A DNA stretch of 64,000 nucleotides from Sulfurovum sp. (GCA_030949325.1 JAUZSQ010000104.1:18827-82826), one strand, 5' to 3'. Positions 19,946-31,949 are shown, counted from the stretch's first letter. Notes: generated by a model from the letters alone, not told the origin. Numbers and translations: made by a program.

Positions 19946-20758
19946 TTAATGCTTAATAAGCACTTCATACCACTCTTTGACTGATTTATCACTCAATTGT
20001 GCCAAAAGTTTAGCTTTGGGCTTAGGTGGTAAATCCAAATGAAGGACTTCGGTAAAGCTTAGACTTTTTTCTTTTACCTCTTTCGCTGAGATAACCACAA
20101 CCCATTCACCTCGTATGGTCAAGGTTTCTAAAGTTTCTTTGATAGTTTGGGCTGAACCTCTATAATAGCTTTGGTATTTTTTGCTGATTTCTTTTGCTAA
20201 AAAGAGTTCTCTTTGCGCATCTATGGCTTCTATCTCATCCAAAAGCTTTGCCAAACGGTGTGGAGATTCATACAAGACCGTATTATAGCCATTGTCCATC
20301 GCCCCACTCAGTGCCGTCACACGTTCTTTGCCTTTGTGTGGCAAAAAAGCATAAAACAAAAACTTGCCTTCTTCGAACCCCGAGGCAGCATAGGCTGTAG
20401 TCACAGCCGAAGCCCCAGGGAAGACATCATAGGCAATATCATGCTTTTGACAAAAGGCTACGAGTAATTGCCCAGGGTCAGAAATAATAGGCATCCCTGC
20501 GTCACTCACATAGACTACTTCATGAGAAGCAAAAGTAGAAGCCAATTCATCGAGCCTTGCTTGTCCATTATGCTCATTAAACGAATAAAATTGTGCCTTA
20601 GGATACATCATATCAAATCGCTCTTCTAAAAGACGCAAAAGCCGTTTGGTCTGACGTGTATCTTCACACAAAAAAAGGGTGGTTTTTTCAAAAGCCTTGA
20701 TAGCTCTAATAGTAATGTCTTGGGGATTTCCAATAGGAGTAGGGATAAAAGTAATCAT
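19946..20758 (-). CDS. rsmI: 16S rRNA (cytidine-2'-O)-methyltransferase RsmI
   Basis: FIPTPIGNPQDITIRAI, LCEDTR, YVSDAGMPIISDPG, DVFPGASAVTTA. Confidence 0.94.
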   Translation of the reverse strand: MITFIPTPIGNPQDITIRAIKAFEKTTLFLCEDTRQTKRLLRLLEERFDMMYPKAQFYSFNEHNGQARLDELASTFASHEVVYVSDAGMPIISDPGQLLVAFCQKHDIAYDVFPGASAVTTAYAASGFEEGKFLFYAFLPHKGKERVTALSGAMDNGYNTVLYESPHRLAKLLDEIEAIDAQRELFLAKEISKKYQSYYRGSAQTIKETLETLTIRGEWVVVISAKEVKEKSLSFTEVLHLDLPPKPKAKLLAQLSDKSVKEWYEVLIKH

Positions 20759-20767
20759 AATAGTAAG

Positions 20768-20785
20768 TAGGGACTTTCGTCCCTA
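20768..20785 (-). terminator. Hairpin between rpmE and rsmI (7-bp stem, GAAA loop)
   Basis: TAGGGAC-TTTC-GTCCCTA on +; on the transcribed strand UAGGGAC-GAAA-GUCCCUA; no strong U tract. Confidence 0.4.
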
Positions 20786-20790
20786 GTCTC

Positions 20791-20991
20791 TTAAGAAAGT
20801 TTATATTTGTTTTTAAACTTCTCAACTCTACCAGCAGCATCAAGAATCTTCTCTGAACCTGTAAAGAATGGGTGACATTCGTTACAAATATCGATAGACA
20901 TATCAGCTTTATTGGTTTTGATTTCAAACTTGTTTCCACAAGCACATGTTACATTACATTCTACGTAATTTGGGTGAATTTCTTTTCTCAT
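20791..20991 (-). CDS. rpmE: 50S ribosomal protein L31
   Basis: [28 protein letters not shown]...[12 protein letters not shown]. Confidence 0.97.
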   Translation of the reverse strand: MRKEIHPNYVECNVTCACGNKFEIKTNKADMSIDICNECHPFFTGSEKILDAAGRVEKFKNKYKLS

Positions 20992-21153
20992 TGTTTTTCC
21001 TATTTATAATAATATGTGACAGATAACCAATCTATTCTGGCATAAAGCCCTTCCTTGCTCAAGTCGTTACAGCAAAGGGATATTACAACGCTCTAAGGCG
21101 AGATAATAAAAACATCGTATTCTATCCAAATAATTATCATAAAACGTTGATAG

Positions 21154-21822
21154 CTACAACAAGACCTTAGAAGCCACCGCACAAACGGCTGTCTCAGATT
21201 TGAGTACCAAAGGGGTATCAAAACCCATAATATGCTCTGCATCAAAAAGCGCTACTTCTTCTTCACTAAACCCTCCTTCACATCCTATAAGCATCGTCTC
21301 CGATTGCAAAGAAGAGACAAAGTGATTGTCAGAAAAATTGAGCATCTTCGTCTGAGGATAGGTGAGTAAAAAACCTTTGAGGTCGGAGACGATTTCGAGT
21401 TCCATCATTTCACTTCTGCCTGATTGCTGTGAAGAGTTGCGTAATATCTTTTCAAAACGCCCCATATCTATCTTGAAAGAACGCTGAGAACGCTTACAAT
21501 AAATGAAGCTTAGTTTATTGACTCCCATTTCATTGAGTGCAGGTAGCACTTTTTCTATGCTCTTGGGGTCAACGATACACCATGCAATATGTAAGTATTT
21601 TGATGCCTTAATCTCATGTGTCACACTCTCTTGCAATGCCAAATGGACAGATTTTTTGTCAATATGGGTAATAAAATAACGATGCAAAAGCCTATCATGA
21701 AGATTGCGTAAGTAAATTGTCTCTTCGGCTTTATGCCTACGCACCTTAAAGATATAACGGTGGGCATCCCCCTCTAACAATAAAGAAGTCTTCCCTGCTT
21801 TTGCATGATAGAGATATAACAT
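21154..21822 (-). CDS. rsmE: 16S rRNA (uracil-N3)-methyltransferase RsmE
   Basis: 222 aa; HRYIFKVRRHK, SQQSGRSEMMELE, LIGCEGGFSEEEV, LKSETAV. Confidence 0.9.
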   Translation of the reverse strand: MLYLYHAKAGKTSLLLEGDAHRYIFKVRRHKAEETIYLRNLHDRLLHRYFITHIDKKSVHLALQESVTHEIKASKYLHIAWCIVDPKSIEKVLPALNEMGVNKLSFIYCKRSQRSFKIDMGRFEKILRNSSQQSGRSEMMELEIVSDLKGFLLTYPQTKMLNFSDNHFVSSLQSETMLIGCEGGFSEEEVALFDAEHIMGFDTPLVLKSETAVCAVASKVLL

Positions 21823-21825
21823 CGA

Positions 21826-22254
21826 CTAAAGGTTCACAGTCCCTTGGGCTTTGAGCATCATAATACCCATCATAATCGCCAAAAGAAAGATTTGTACCAA
21901 AGAGATTTTAACAGAAGCACCTCTGAGTACCTTGTGTGTTTGAGCATTCTGAACATTGGCAATTTTAATCACCTTATGCTTTTGAATCTCTATATACATC
22001 ATAATTGCCCACAGCACAACCATAAGAATCGTCGTAAGAGACCAACCCAAATCCCCTGTAAAGACTGCTACAAGACCTGCAAAAGCTACCATAGTTATAA
22101 TCGCTTGAAACATCATGGTATAAATAAAACTCGCCTTCTTGAATCCTGCTGGACTTTTGGCTGTAACAAAAGGCAGGAGTAATCCTCCTAGCAAAAATCC
22201 TAAAAAAGCATTAATCAAAAAACTATGTGTTGCTAACATTTGTGTAACTTCCAT
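21826..22254 (-). CDS. Conserved membrane protein, unknown function
   Basis: 142 aa, four predicted TM segments. Confidence 0.7.
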   Translation of the reverse strand: MEVTQMLATHSFLINAFLGFLLGGLLLPFVTAKSPAGFKKASFIYTMMFQAIITMVAFAGLVAVFTGDLGWSLTTILMVVLWAIMMYIEIQKHKVIKIANVQNAQTHKVLRGASVKISLVQIFLLAIMMGIMMLKAQGTVNL

Positions 22255-22342
22255 CGTTCATTCCCTTTATTTGACTCTGTTTAATACTGATTATACCCTA
22301 ATTTGTTATAATCACTCTATTAAAACCTAGGAGTGTTACCTC

Positions 22343-22771
22343 ATGAATATAAATATTGTCTGCCCCCATTGTCTCAAAGAAACTATTGTTGAAAAAAAAG
22401 CGTCTTATAGTGAAGAAAACTGTACAGCCTGTGGAGAATCCCTATTGGATACAGCCCTCATTGAAGGAAATGCTGTCATCTTAGACAACTATATTACCCA
22501 TTCACAATTGCCTGTCATTGTCGATTTCTGGGCACCTTGGTGTGGACCTTGTTTACAAATGATGCCCAATTTTACAAAAACAGCCCAATCCATGCTTTTA
22601 AAAGCCCAATTTCTCAAAATCAATAACGACGACGAACAATCGTTAGGTGCCAAGCTCCAAATAGCCAGTATCCCTGCTGTACTTGTCTTCCAAAATGGCA
22701 AAGAAATAGATAGATTTGTAGGTGCTAAAAATAGTAAACAAATACAAAAATGGGTGGAACAGTATATTTAG
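22343..22771 (+). CDS. trxC: Thioredoxin (TrxC-like, N-terminal zinc-binding motif)
   Basis: CPHC...CTACGE zinc motif and VDFWAPWCGPCLQMMP active site. Confidence 0.9.
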   Translation: MNINIVCPHCLKETIVEKKASYSEENCTACGESLLDTALIEGNAVILDNYITHSQLPVIVDFWAPWCGPCLQMMPNFTKTAQSMLLKAQFLKINNDDEQSLGAKLQIASIPAVLVFQNGKEIDRFVGAKNSKQIQKWVEQYI

Positions 22772-22787
22772 TAGATACCTCATAACA

Positions 22788-24482
22788 TCAAGAAGAACAG
22801 GTAATATGTGATATTCCAGCAATGTCAAAAAATTCACTAGGCTTTAGGGCATAGTATTTCTCTTCTATCTCTTTAGACTGTTCCTCATAAGGTTTTGTCA
22901 TCACTTCTTGTAATTCTCTAATGAGCGTATAGTCTCCTTGATTGGCTTGTTCGTAGGCAGGGACTAAATGCCATTCTCTGAGTGTGTATTTTGGGTTTAC
23001 TCGCTTTCATTTGTTTTGAAAGTGTTTCATGTGACTTAGGGTTGCTTGTTTGAATAAGTGCATTCCACTTTTCTAGCCACTGTGACCAACGCTGTCATCA
23101 AGGCTTGATTTTCTGAGGCATCCCCATAAAAGCTTTCTATGAGTGGAGCTCATCTCTTCGAGGTGATGTAGGAGAGTTCACGAAAGAAAATTGTATAATC
23201 TACAGAAGTTTCTACCATCAATAAAAAAAGCTCTTTATAGAGTTCGGCATCAAAAGTTTGGAGTCCAAGCTTCGAAGCCCACATCTTTTGCATCTCTTTT
23301 TGCATGACTTGTGAAAAACCTCTTTTTGTCTCTTCTAGTCTGCGTAAATCCTCTTTGTTTGATTGAAGTAATGGGGCTAAAGCATTACAGAATACAGCAA
23401 AATTTCGTTCTCCTGCTAAGGGTTGATTGAGGAAAGAAAAATGTACCCCACCTCCTGTCCAAGGCTGATATTTGGGGTTAAATATATCTATAAATCCAAA
23501 AGGACCATAATCTAAGGTAAATCCTCCTGCTGGACAATTGTCACTATTGAAATTTCCTTGACAATAGCCCACACGCACCCAATTGGCTATAAGTGCAGTC
23601 AAACGCGTACGAAATTCGTTTGCGAGTAAGAGGACTTTTTGGCTCATAGGTAAATTTTTATCAATGACTTCACTGTATTCACGCTCAATCAAGTGCAAGA
23701 CGATTTGTTCTAGCTCTTCCATCGCTTTGGGATGCTCATTTTTTCTAGCACGACGAGCAAAAAGTTCTATTTGTCCTACACGAAGAAATGAGGGAGCCAC
23801 GCGTGTGGAGATAGCAATACTTTCATCTATCATGAGTTCGGGGTCTTTGGAGTATGAGCCTTTGTGAAACCACGGACGCTTGACGGTTTGCGTTTGTGAA
23901 GTAAACAAACTTAAAGAACGAGAAGTCGGAACGCTCAGGGCATACATCTGTTCTTGTGCCAAAAACTCACGAACACTAGAACGCAAGACTGCACTCCCGT
24001 CTGCACCACGACAATAAGGCGTTCTGCCCTCCTCCTTTGAGTTGCATTTCCCATCGTTTACCCTTTAGCACCCCTTCAAAGATAGAAATCGCACGACCAT
24101 CCCCATACCCATTGCCTGTCTTAAAAGGACATTGCTCATAATATTCTGTACCATAAATAGAAAGTGCATACCCACAAGCCCAACCGACTTTAGACATACC
24201 TTCTGGAGTCTGAGAAATATCCCCTGAAAACATACGAACAAAATCCTCAGATTGGGCTAAAACCTCATCAAAACCTAGCTCAGCAAACAACTGTTTACTG
24301 TGTGCAATATATTGTGGTTGTTCTATAGGTGTTGGTGTAACAGGCACATAATGTCCAGAAAAGACTTGCCGTGGGTCGTGGTCTATACCGTCTTTGGTAG
24401 CTTGTGGGTCAGAGTTGAGGGTTTTCATGAGTGAGTAATCTGCCAAAGTTGCTAAATCGTTGAGTGTTTTTATGCCTTGCAT
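22788..24482 (-). pseudogene. selO: SelO/YdiU-type protein adenylyltransferase, frameshifted
   Basis: ORFs 23976-24482 ([11 protein letters not shown]...[12 protein letters not shown]...[24 protein letters not shown]) and 23150-23986 ([26 protein letters not shown]...[29 protein letters not shown]); C-terminal remnant ...[15 protein letters not shown] in other frames to 22788. Confidence 0.85.
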
Positions 24483-24543
24483 TGTGTTTCCTTCGTGTAG
24501 AAATATAGTGGATTATACACTTCTTTTATATGTTCATACCTAA

Positions 24544-24584
24544 CAATACCTTAGCCAAAAAGCAAAGCCAAAAATAATATATAA
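24544..24584. mobile_element. Remnant of the left end of the IS4-superfamily element found at 27704
   Basis: CAATACCTTAGCCAAAAAGCAAAGCCAAAAATAA is near-identical to the 27704 terminus; abuts IS3-type copy A. Confidence 0.6.
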
Positions 24585-25943
24585 TGTACCCCATAACCAG
24601 TACCAAAAAAGTAAATCATTATTCCAAAAAGCAATAAAATGCTAAAATATAAATAATAAAGCAAGGGGTATAAAATGAGTAGAAAAAGAAGAAAACATAT
24701 AGTGCAGAGTATAAAGCCAAATTAGTAGTGGAAGTTCTGAGAGAGGAAAGGACCCTCAATGAGATAGCCAGTGAGTTATGGAAGTTTCCACCTAAGAGTC
24801 TCCTAAAATTGGAAAAGCAATTTTTAGAAAATGCTTCACTAGCATTTGATAAAAGTGCAGTGGTCAAAGAGTATAAAGAACAGATTGGAAACTCTTGAAA
24901 GAGAGAAAGATGCAACTTCAGAAAAGCTGGGTGAAGTGGATAGTAGAAAGAGACTTCAGCCGGGAAAGCTAAAAGCTCTCGGTATCCTCTAAAAGTAGAA
25001 AAGAACTACTGGAAACTGGGCTTGAAATATCCAAAAATACACAGCTAAAACTATTGAGTATTCCTAAGAGTTCAATCTATTATAAAGCCAGTAGTACCAT
25101 TCAGTAGTGATATGAGATCAAGAGATACTCAATGTGATAGATAAAATCTATACAAAGTATCCCTATTATGGACATAGAAGAGTGCATAAACTGTTAGGTA
25201 GATTTAACTTTACCATCGGACGAAAGAAGGTTAGGAGTGCAATGAAGCTCATGGGTATCATCGCCTTATATCCGAAGCCTAAGACAAGCCGTAGCGTAAT
25301 AAGGAGCATCAGAAATATCCATATTTATTGAAGGCAATTTAAGAATGATAAAAATCAAGTGGTTATTGATAAACCCAATCAAGTTTGGAGTACCGATATT
25401 CACCTATATCAAATTGGACAAAGGCTTTGTCTATTTGGCTGCAGTCATTGATTGGAACACCAAAAAGATACTCTCTTGGAAGCTCTCAAATACGATGGAT
25501 GTATCACTCACAACTGGGGTACTGAAAGAAGCCTTGGAGAAGTATGATAAACCTGAGATATTTAACACAGACCAAGGTTCTCAATATACAGCAAAAGAGC
25601 ATATTCAAATATTAGTTGATAACAATATTTCTATTTCAATGGATGGAAAGGGAAGAGCCACTGACAATACTGTGATTGAGCGTTTTTGGAGGTCACTTAA
25701 ATATGAAGATGTTTATCCTCAAAGCTACTCGACCATCATAAGAAGCTAGAACGGGGATAGGAAAGTATATCAATATTTACAACACAGAAAGACTTCATCA
25801 AACTTTGGACTATGCTACTCCTGATGAAATGTATTTTAAAGGGGTGAATAATCAGGTATTTCAGAGTAGGGAAATGTTACTAGATGTAGCATCCTGAGGT
25901 GGAATAAGGAATTGGATTTTATTGGTCTTGACTTTGGGGTACA
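24585..25943 (+). mobile_element. IS3-type insertion sequence, copy A (frameshifted orfA/orfB)
   Basis: Terminal repeats TGTACCCCATAACCAG... and ...CTTGACTTTGGGGTACA; orfA fragments (MSRKRR...), orfB DDE pieces 25134-25331 and 25345-25749. Confidence 0.88.
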
Positions 25944-27579
25944 TTTTAGTTGTACCATCAAAACTATTACACCCTTTTTTAAACAACTTAGGTAAATATC
26001 GTATAGCTAAACCTACACCAATTACTGTACCCAATAACGCAGGAATGTCATCCAAACTAACCCCATCCCAACCACCAGTAATCACATTGGTAAAGTTAGA
26101 ATAAGCCCCTATTTGCATATTTTGTAAAGTATTTTGTATCCCCATAGCCCCGGAAACACTCATCATAGAAAAATACCCACTAGGGTCAATATTCATCACA
26201 GGATTCCCATTCGCATACAGATACTTATGAAGCGTAATAGGGTCTTGTGAGTTACCCATATAACTATCTTGTTGGGTAAAGCCTCCTCTTAGAGGGCTGA
26301 AATATCTTGAACGGAGGTAATAGTTTTGTGTTTCCTCGTCTAGTTGTTCTCCTGTGAACTTGTAGTGGTTTGTGGTGTTTCCTTCGCTATTGAGGAGCTT
26401 TCCAAAGGCTTCGTAGTTGTAGCTATCGGTAAATGTTCCGTTTTGGTCTGATAAATATCTCGCCGAGCCTAAGCCGTCATAGTGATAGTCGTAGGTTTTG
26501 TTTTGTCTTGTTTGGCTGAGTAAATCGTGTCCATAAGTGTAGCTTACGCTTAGGCTCTCGTCTTCTATCTCTTGGACGACTTGTGCGTAGGCTTGGTTTG
26601 AGTCTATGATGTATTGGGTAGTTTGGTCTGTTTTGCTTTTGGCTGTTCTTATGCCTTTTAGATTGTAGCTGTAGGTAATGGTATCGCTGTCTGTGGCTAC
26701 AACTATCAGTTGATTTTTGGCATTGTAGCTATAGTCTGTCACATTATAATCAAGGGTTTGGCTTAGGGTGTTTCCTTGCTCGTCATAGGTGTAGATTGTC
26801 CCACCTTGTTGGAGCAGTCTATCGTTATCATCATAATCATATTGTGTCGTCACTCCGTCTATGGTACTTGCAATCGTATTACTCACTTCATCGTAAGTGT
26901 AGCTAGACGTGTAATCACCGTTTTTACTGTCTGTTATCTCTTCGCTTATCACGCGTGAGAGGTCATCATAGTTGTAGTGTGTGCTTCTGTTGTCTTCTAC
27001 TATCTCTACTCTTTCACCTAGTGGGCTAAGGGTATAAGCAAAAGTAGCCAATGTGTTTGCATTGGCATCTTGATGTATGAGTGAAGTAAGTCTATTGAGA
27101 TTGTCATAGCTGTAAATCTCTTGGGTTCCATTGGCATGGGTGAGTGTTTTGAGATTTCCTAGGTCATCATAGCTGTAGTTTGTGGGTTCTCCTTGTGGAG
27201 AGATGACGGTTTTGAGACGGTTGAGTGTGTCGTATTGGTATTGGGTAGTGCTTACTTCATTGTTGGCATTGCTAAGTGTAAAGGTAAGTAGATTTCCTAC
27301 ACTATCATATTCATATTCCAGTATTGCAGCACTTGGCTGTACTTCTTTTGTGAGTCTGCCTAAGGTGTTGTGGTAGCTGTAGCTTGTGATGAATGTCTCT
27401 GTGCCTATGGTCATGGTCGTTTGTGTGGTTTGACCTAAAGCATTATAGACAAATTCTTCTTTTTGATTATCTGCGTAAGTGATGGTTTGGATTCTGTCAT
27501 TGCTATCGTAGCTGTAGCTTGTGGTCTGTTTGTTAAAGTCTGTTTTGGTGGCAACTTTTCCGAAGGCATCATAATAAAA
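25861..27579 (-). pseudogene. Rhs/YD-repeat polymorphic-toxin core fragment, truncated at both ends by IS copies
   Basis: YD repeats (YDSVGNLLTF, YDDLGNLKTLTHANG, YDEQGNTLSQT), YHYDGLGSARYLSDQNG, YLRSRYFSPLRGGFTQQDSYMG...YLYANGNPVMNIDPSGYF; reading frame enters IS A at its 3' end; in-frame upstream of M27414 to the IS B end at 27580. Confidence 0.9.
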
Positions 27580-30500
27580 TGTACCCCAAAGTCAAGACCA
27601 ATAAAATCCAATTCCTTATTCCAGCTCAGGATGCTACATCTAGTAACATTTCCCTACTCTGAAATACCTGATTATTCACCCCTTTAAAATACATTTCATC
27701 AGGCAATACCTTAGCCAAAAAGCAAAGGCAAAAATAAAGAGAGGTGATGAGATAACTGCTATAATCTTAAACCAAAAAAACATAAAGTTATCCCATGACA
27801 GAAATTATAACACTCTTAAGATGTATCGCACCTATAATTGCAAAAACAAGCATAAACAACTAGAAATAATCATCCAAGCCTTGCTCTCAATGCGAGGAAG
27901 AATCACAATGTTAGGATTGAGCAGATGGAGTGAAAAAGGAGGGAGTTATCGGACAATTACACGGTTCTTTCATTCAAAGATAAATTGGGAAGAAATCAAT
28001 TGGATGTTTATCAAAACGCATTTAACAAAGAAGGGTTCAATCTATCTTTTGGGTGGAGATGAAGTAGTAGTAAGCAAAAGTGGGAAGCATACTTATGGGG
28101 TAGATAGGTTTTATTCTTCTATCCAAAATCAAGTGATAAAAAGTTTGGCATTTCTCAATCTTTCGTTGATAAGCGTAGAGACAAGAAAAGCCTATCCACT
28201 AAGTACACAACAGATAGTGCGAGACAAAAAAAGAAGGTTGTATCAAAGATAAAAGTGTGAAGAAGAGTAAGAAAAAAAGGATGCTAAAGTCGGAAGACCT
28301 AAAGGAAGTGGGAATCAAGATAAAAAGATATTGAACTCTCACCCTATCTAAAAATTTGTCAAAGAGTCCGTAAATAAGGCACTTAAACGGATTGACAAGC
28401 ATATTGATATTGTCTATTTTGTCTTTGATGGAGCATTTGGAAATAATCCTGCTGTACAAATGGTTAGGCAATGTGGATTGCATATCATTTCTAAACTTCA
28501 AAAAAATTCTGCACTGGTATTTCCTTATAGTGGAGAGTATGCAGGAAGAGGAGCTCCTAGGAAATATGGAGATGCTATTGACTATGATAATCTTCCTGAA
28601 CCCTATCTAAAAATCAGATAGCATAGACGAAGATAAAAATATCCAAACAAGAATTTATCAAATGGAAATGTCCCATCGTAAATTTTCTGATACTCTCAAT
28701 GTTGTGATTATCCAAAAGAGAAATTTAAGCACAGGTAAAATCTCTCATGTGAATCTCTTTTCTACCGATGTAACATTGGATTATGAAAAGGTTATTGATT
28801 ACTATTCACTTCGCTTTCAGATTGAATTTGTCTTTAGAGATGCCAAGCAGTATTGGGGAATGGAGGATTCTATGAACATTAAGAAAATACCTATCCATAA
28901 TTGGGCAAATCTCTCTACTTTTATGGTCAATTTCTCTCATGGATTACGCCAAAATTCTGATATGAATGAGATGAGTATTCTTGACCTTAAAGCCCACTAC
29001 CACGGCTTAAATACGTCAAAGAGGTATTTAAATTGCTTCCCCATTTAGCTAAGCGAGTATTTAATTCAGAAGGTAATCCTATTAAGATAATGCTGAATTT
29101 AGGGGACGATTCATAGCACTCGTGAGAGGTGTGCGCTTAAGAGGGCAGCTTTTGGCTACAGGTATTGATCAGGAGTAGCATCAGCTCTCACAAGTTTGAT
29201 GAAGTACAATTTCTGTGTTGAGTAGATGGATTGATATACGGTGTTCCTATCCCTGTTACTACGCTTCTTTGATGGTCAGAGATAGCTTTGAGGATAGAAC
29301 ATCAATTCATATTTATAGATGACCTCTAACAAAGAATCGTTCAATTATCTTTTGGGTGGAGATAAGTAGTAGTGCAAAAGTGGGACGCATACTGCATACC
29401 TTTCTCCAATAACCAATTGAAATAGAAAGTATTGTTATACAACTAATATTTGAGATATGACTCTTTGACTGTATGATATGAGAACCTTGGTCTGTGTTGA
29501 AATGAATCTCAGGTTTATAATACTGCTCCAAAGCTGGTCTGATTCTAGTACCCCAGATTGATGAGTCGATACATCCATCGTATTTGATAGCTTCCAAGAG
29601 AGTATCTTTTGGTGTTCCAATCAATGACTGCAGCCAAATAGACAAAGCCTTTGTCCAATTTGATATAGGTAATATCGGTACTCCAAACTTGATTGGGTTT
29701 ATCAATAACCACTTGATTATTATCATTCTTAAATGCCTTCAATAAATAGTGGGATATTTCTGATGCTCTTTGATTGGCTATGGTTGTCTTAGGCTTCGGA
29801 TGATAAGGCGATGATACCCATGAGCTTCATTGCAGTCCTAACCTTCTTTCGTCCGATGGTAAAGCCAAATCTACCTAACAGTTTTATGCACTCTTCTATG
29901 TCCATAATAGGGATACTTTGTATAGATTTTATCTATCACATTGAGTATCTCTTGACCTGTATCACTACTGAATGGTACTACTGCTTTATAATAGATTGAA
30001 CTCTTAGGAATACTCAATAGTGTTTAGCTGTGTATTTTTGGATATTTCAAGCCCAGTTTCCAGTAGTTCTTTTCTACTTTTAGAGGATACCGAGCTCGTT
30101 TAGCTCTCCCACGACGAAGTCTCTCTTCTACTATCACTTCACCCAGCTTCATATGAAAGATTGCATCTGTTCTCTCTCTCAAGAGTTTCAATCATGTTCT
30201 TTATACTACTTTATGACCACTGCACTTTTATCAAATGCTAGTGAAGCTATTTTCTCAGAAAAAATTGCTTTTTCCAATTTTGGAGACTCTTAGGTAAAAA
30301 CTTCATAACTACTTGGCTATCTCATTGAGGGTCTTTTCTTCTCTCAGAACTTCCACTACTAATTTGGCTTTATACTCTGCACTATATGTTTTTCTTTTTC
30401 TACTCATTTTATACACCTTAGCTTTATTATTTATATTTTAGCATTTTATTGCTTTTTTGGAATAATGATTTACTATTTTTGGTGCTGGTTATGGGGTACA
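27580..30500 (-). mobile_element. IS3-type insertion sequence, copy B (degenerate), interrupted by an IS4-superfamily element
   Basis: Ends TGTACCCCAAAGTCAAGACC at 27580 and GGTTATGGGGTACA ending 30500; interior matches copies A/C in reverse complement with many indels. Confidence 0.88.
27704..29167 (+). mobile_element. IS4-superfamily insertion sequence nested in IS3 copy B; transposase frameshifted
   Basis: Inverted ends CAATACCTTAGCCAAAA / TTTTGGCTACAGGTATTG; 6-bp direct repeat ATCAGG at 27698-27703 and 29168-29173; transposase pieces 27821-28252, 28392-28610, 28662-29048 with YSLRFQIEFVFRDAK (Y-x2-R-x3-E-x6-K). Confidence 0.88.
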
Positions 30501-30516
30501 TTGATAGCGTGAGAAG

Positions 30517-31734
30517 TTGGATTATTCTGGTGCTAGTACTATCGGTAGAAGTTTATCAGCGATGGGTGCATTAATCCCAAGTATAGAATCCATACCTATG
30601 GATAAAAGCTTTCAAATCACAGCGCTTCTTGATGAGATATTTATAGGTTCAACTCCGATTCTTATAATGGTTGAGCCTAAAAGTACCGCGATACTCAATA
30701 TACAATTGGCTGAGGATAGAAGTGCTAAGACTTGGTCAAAACATATTAACTATTTGACATCTAACCGAGATATAGAAATCAATAATACAGTAAGTGACCA
30801 AGGAACAGGATTACTTACAGGAATCAAAGATAGCTTGATTGGGGTTCACCGACAGCCTGATACATTTCATGCCCTCTCCCATAGATTAGGTGACTTTGTA
30901 CGGATATTTAGGGCAAAGGCTTATGGCTCTATAGCAAGTGAATACGAGCGTGAAGAGGTATGTTTATCCAGAATTAAGCCAAAAAGTATTTGATGAAAAA
31001 GCAAAGCTATACGATGAGGCTTGTGTGAAGACAATTGAAGCGATTGAATTGTATGAAAACTTTAGCTATTTATACAAATATGCGATAAAACAACTTAATC
31101 CCTTTCACTCCAATGGAGAGATTCGTGATGCTAATTGGGCAAGAGGAGAGATAGAGACAGCCATTGAACTGATGGAACTCTTAGAACATACAAAGGTAAA
31201 TAAAGAGGTTAAGAGTATCAAAAGATTCTTCCTGATTTGCTAGACTACTTTGAGCAGACGAAAGAGGCTATAAAAGTCTGCAAAGCATTAGGGGTAAGTA
31301 ATGATGCGATAAAGAATCTTAGCTTAGAGTGGCAATGGAATAAGGCTGTTATCAAAGCTAAAAAGAGTGATAGAAAGAGAAGAGCAAAAGAGAAAAGAGC
31401 TATATATACTGAAAATTCTAAGCAAATCTTAGGTGATACATATGAGGATATTAAACAAAAAGTATTTGATGAGCTAGATAATATCATTCAAGCTTCATCT
31501 ATAGTTGAGAACATCAACTCTATCTTACGCCCCTATTTAGACCGAGCAAGAAATCAGGTGACCCAAGAGTTTCTCAATCTTTTTGCATTTTATCATAATC
31601 ATAGACGATATGTTCAGGGCAAACGAAAAGGTAAAACACCGATGGAGATACTCACCCATAAAAAGCAAGATAAAGATTGGATAGAGCTTTTGACTGAGGC
31701 TATTGAGAGTAAAAATAAAGATTTCTTTCTTTAG
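30517..31734 (+). pseudogene. Transposase-like gene of another IS, 5'-truncated by IS3 copy B and frameshifted
   Basis: Three consecutive ORFs (30517-30993, 30938-31243, 31237-31734); DDE-like context VSDQGTGLLTGI; C-term EFLNLFAFYHNHRRYVQGKRKGKTPMEILT typical of transposases. Confidence 0.6.
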
Positions 31735-31949
31735 TTAGATAGTTGCTTTTAGAATAGATTATTGTTAATTTTTTAGATTTCCTCTGGTACTTAGGGGGAG
31801 GTATGGTCTATTTTAAGTGTGCACTACTTTTAGGGGGTTGGGGAGGATGCCCATTTTCTTAATATAAAAGACGATTTTTTCATTTCCAACAATACTTGCA
31901 ATTGTGATTTATATGCATATTCAAAGTTTTAAAGTCTAAACTAGCAATA

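Noticed and set aside
24585-30500. Clean composite transposon (IS3 copy A - Rhs - IS3 copy B)
   Set aside because: No matching target duplications at the outer ends and no functional cargo; independent insertions into an Rhs locus or rearrangement are simpler.
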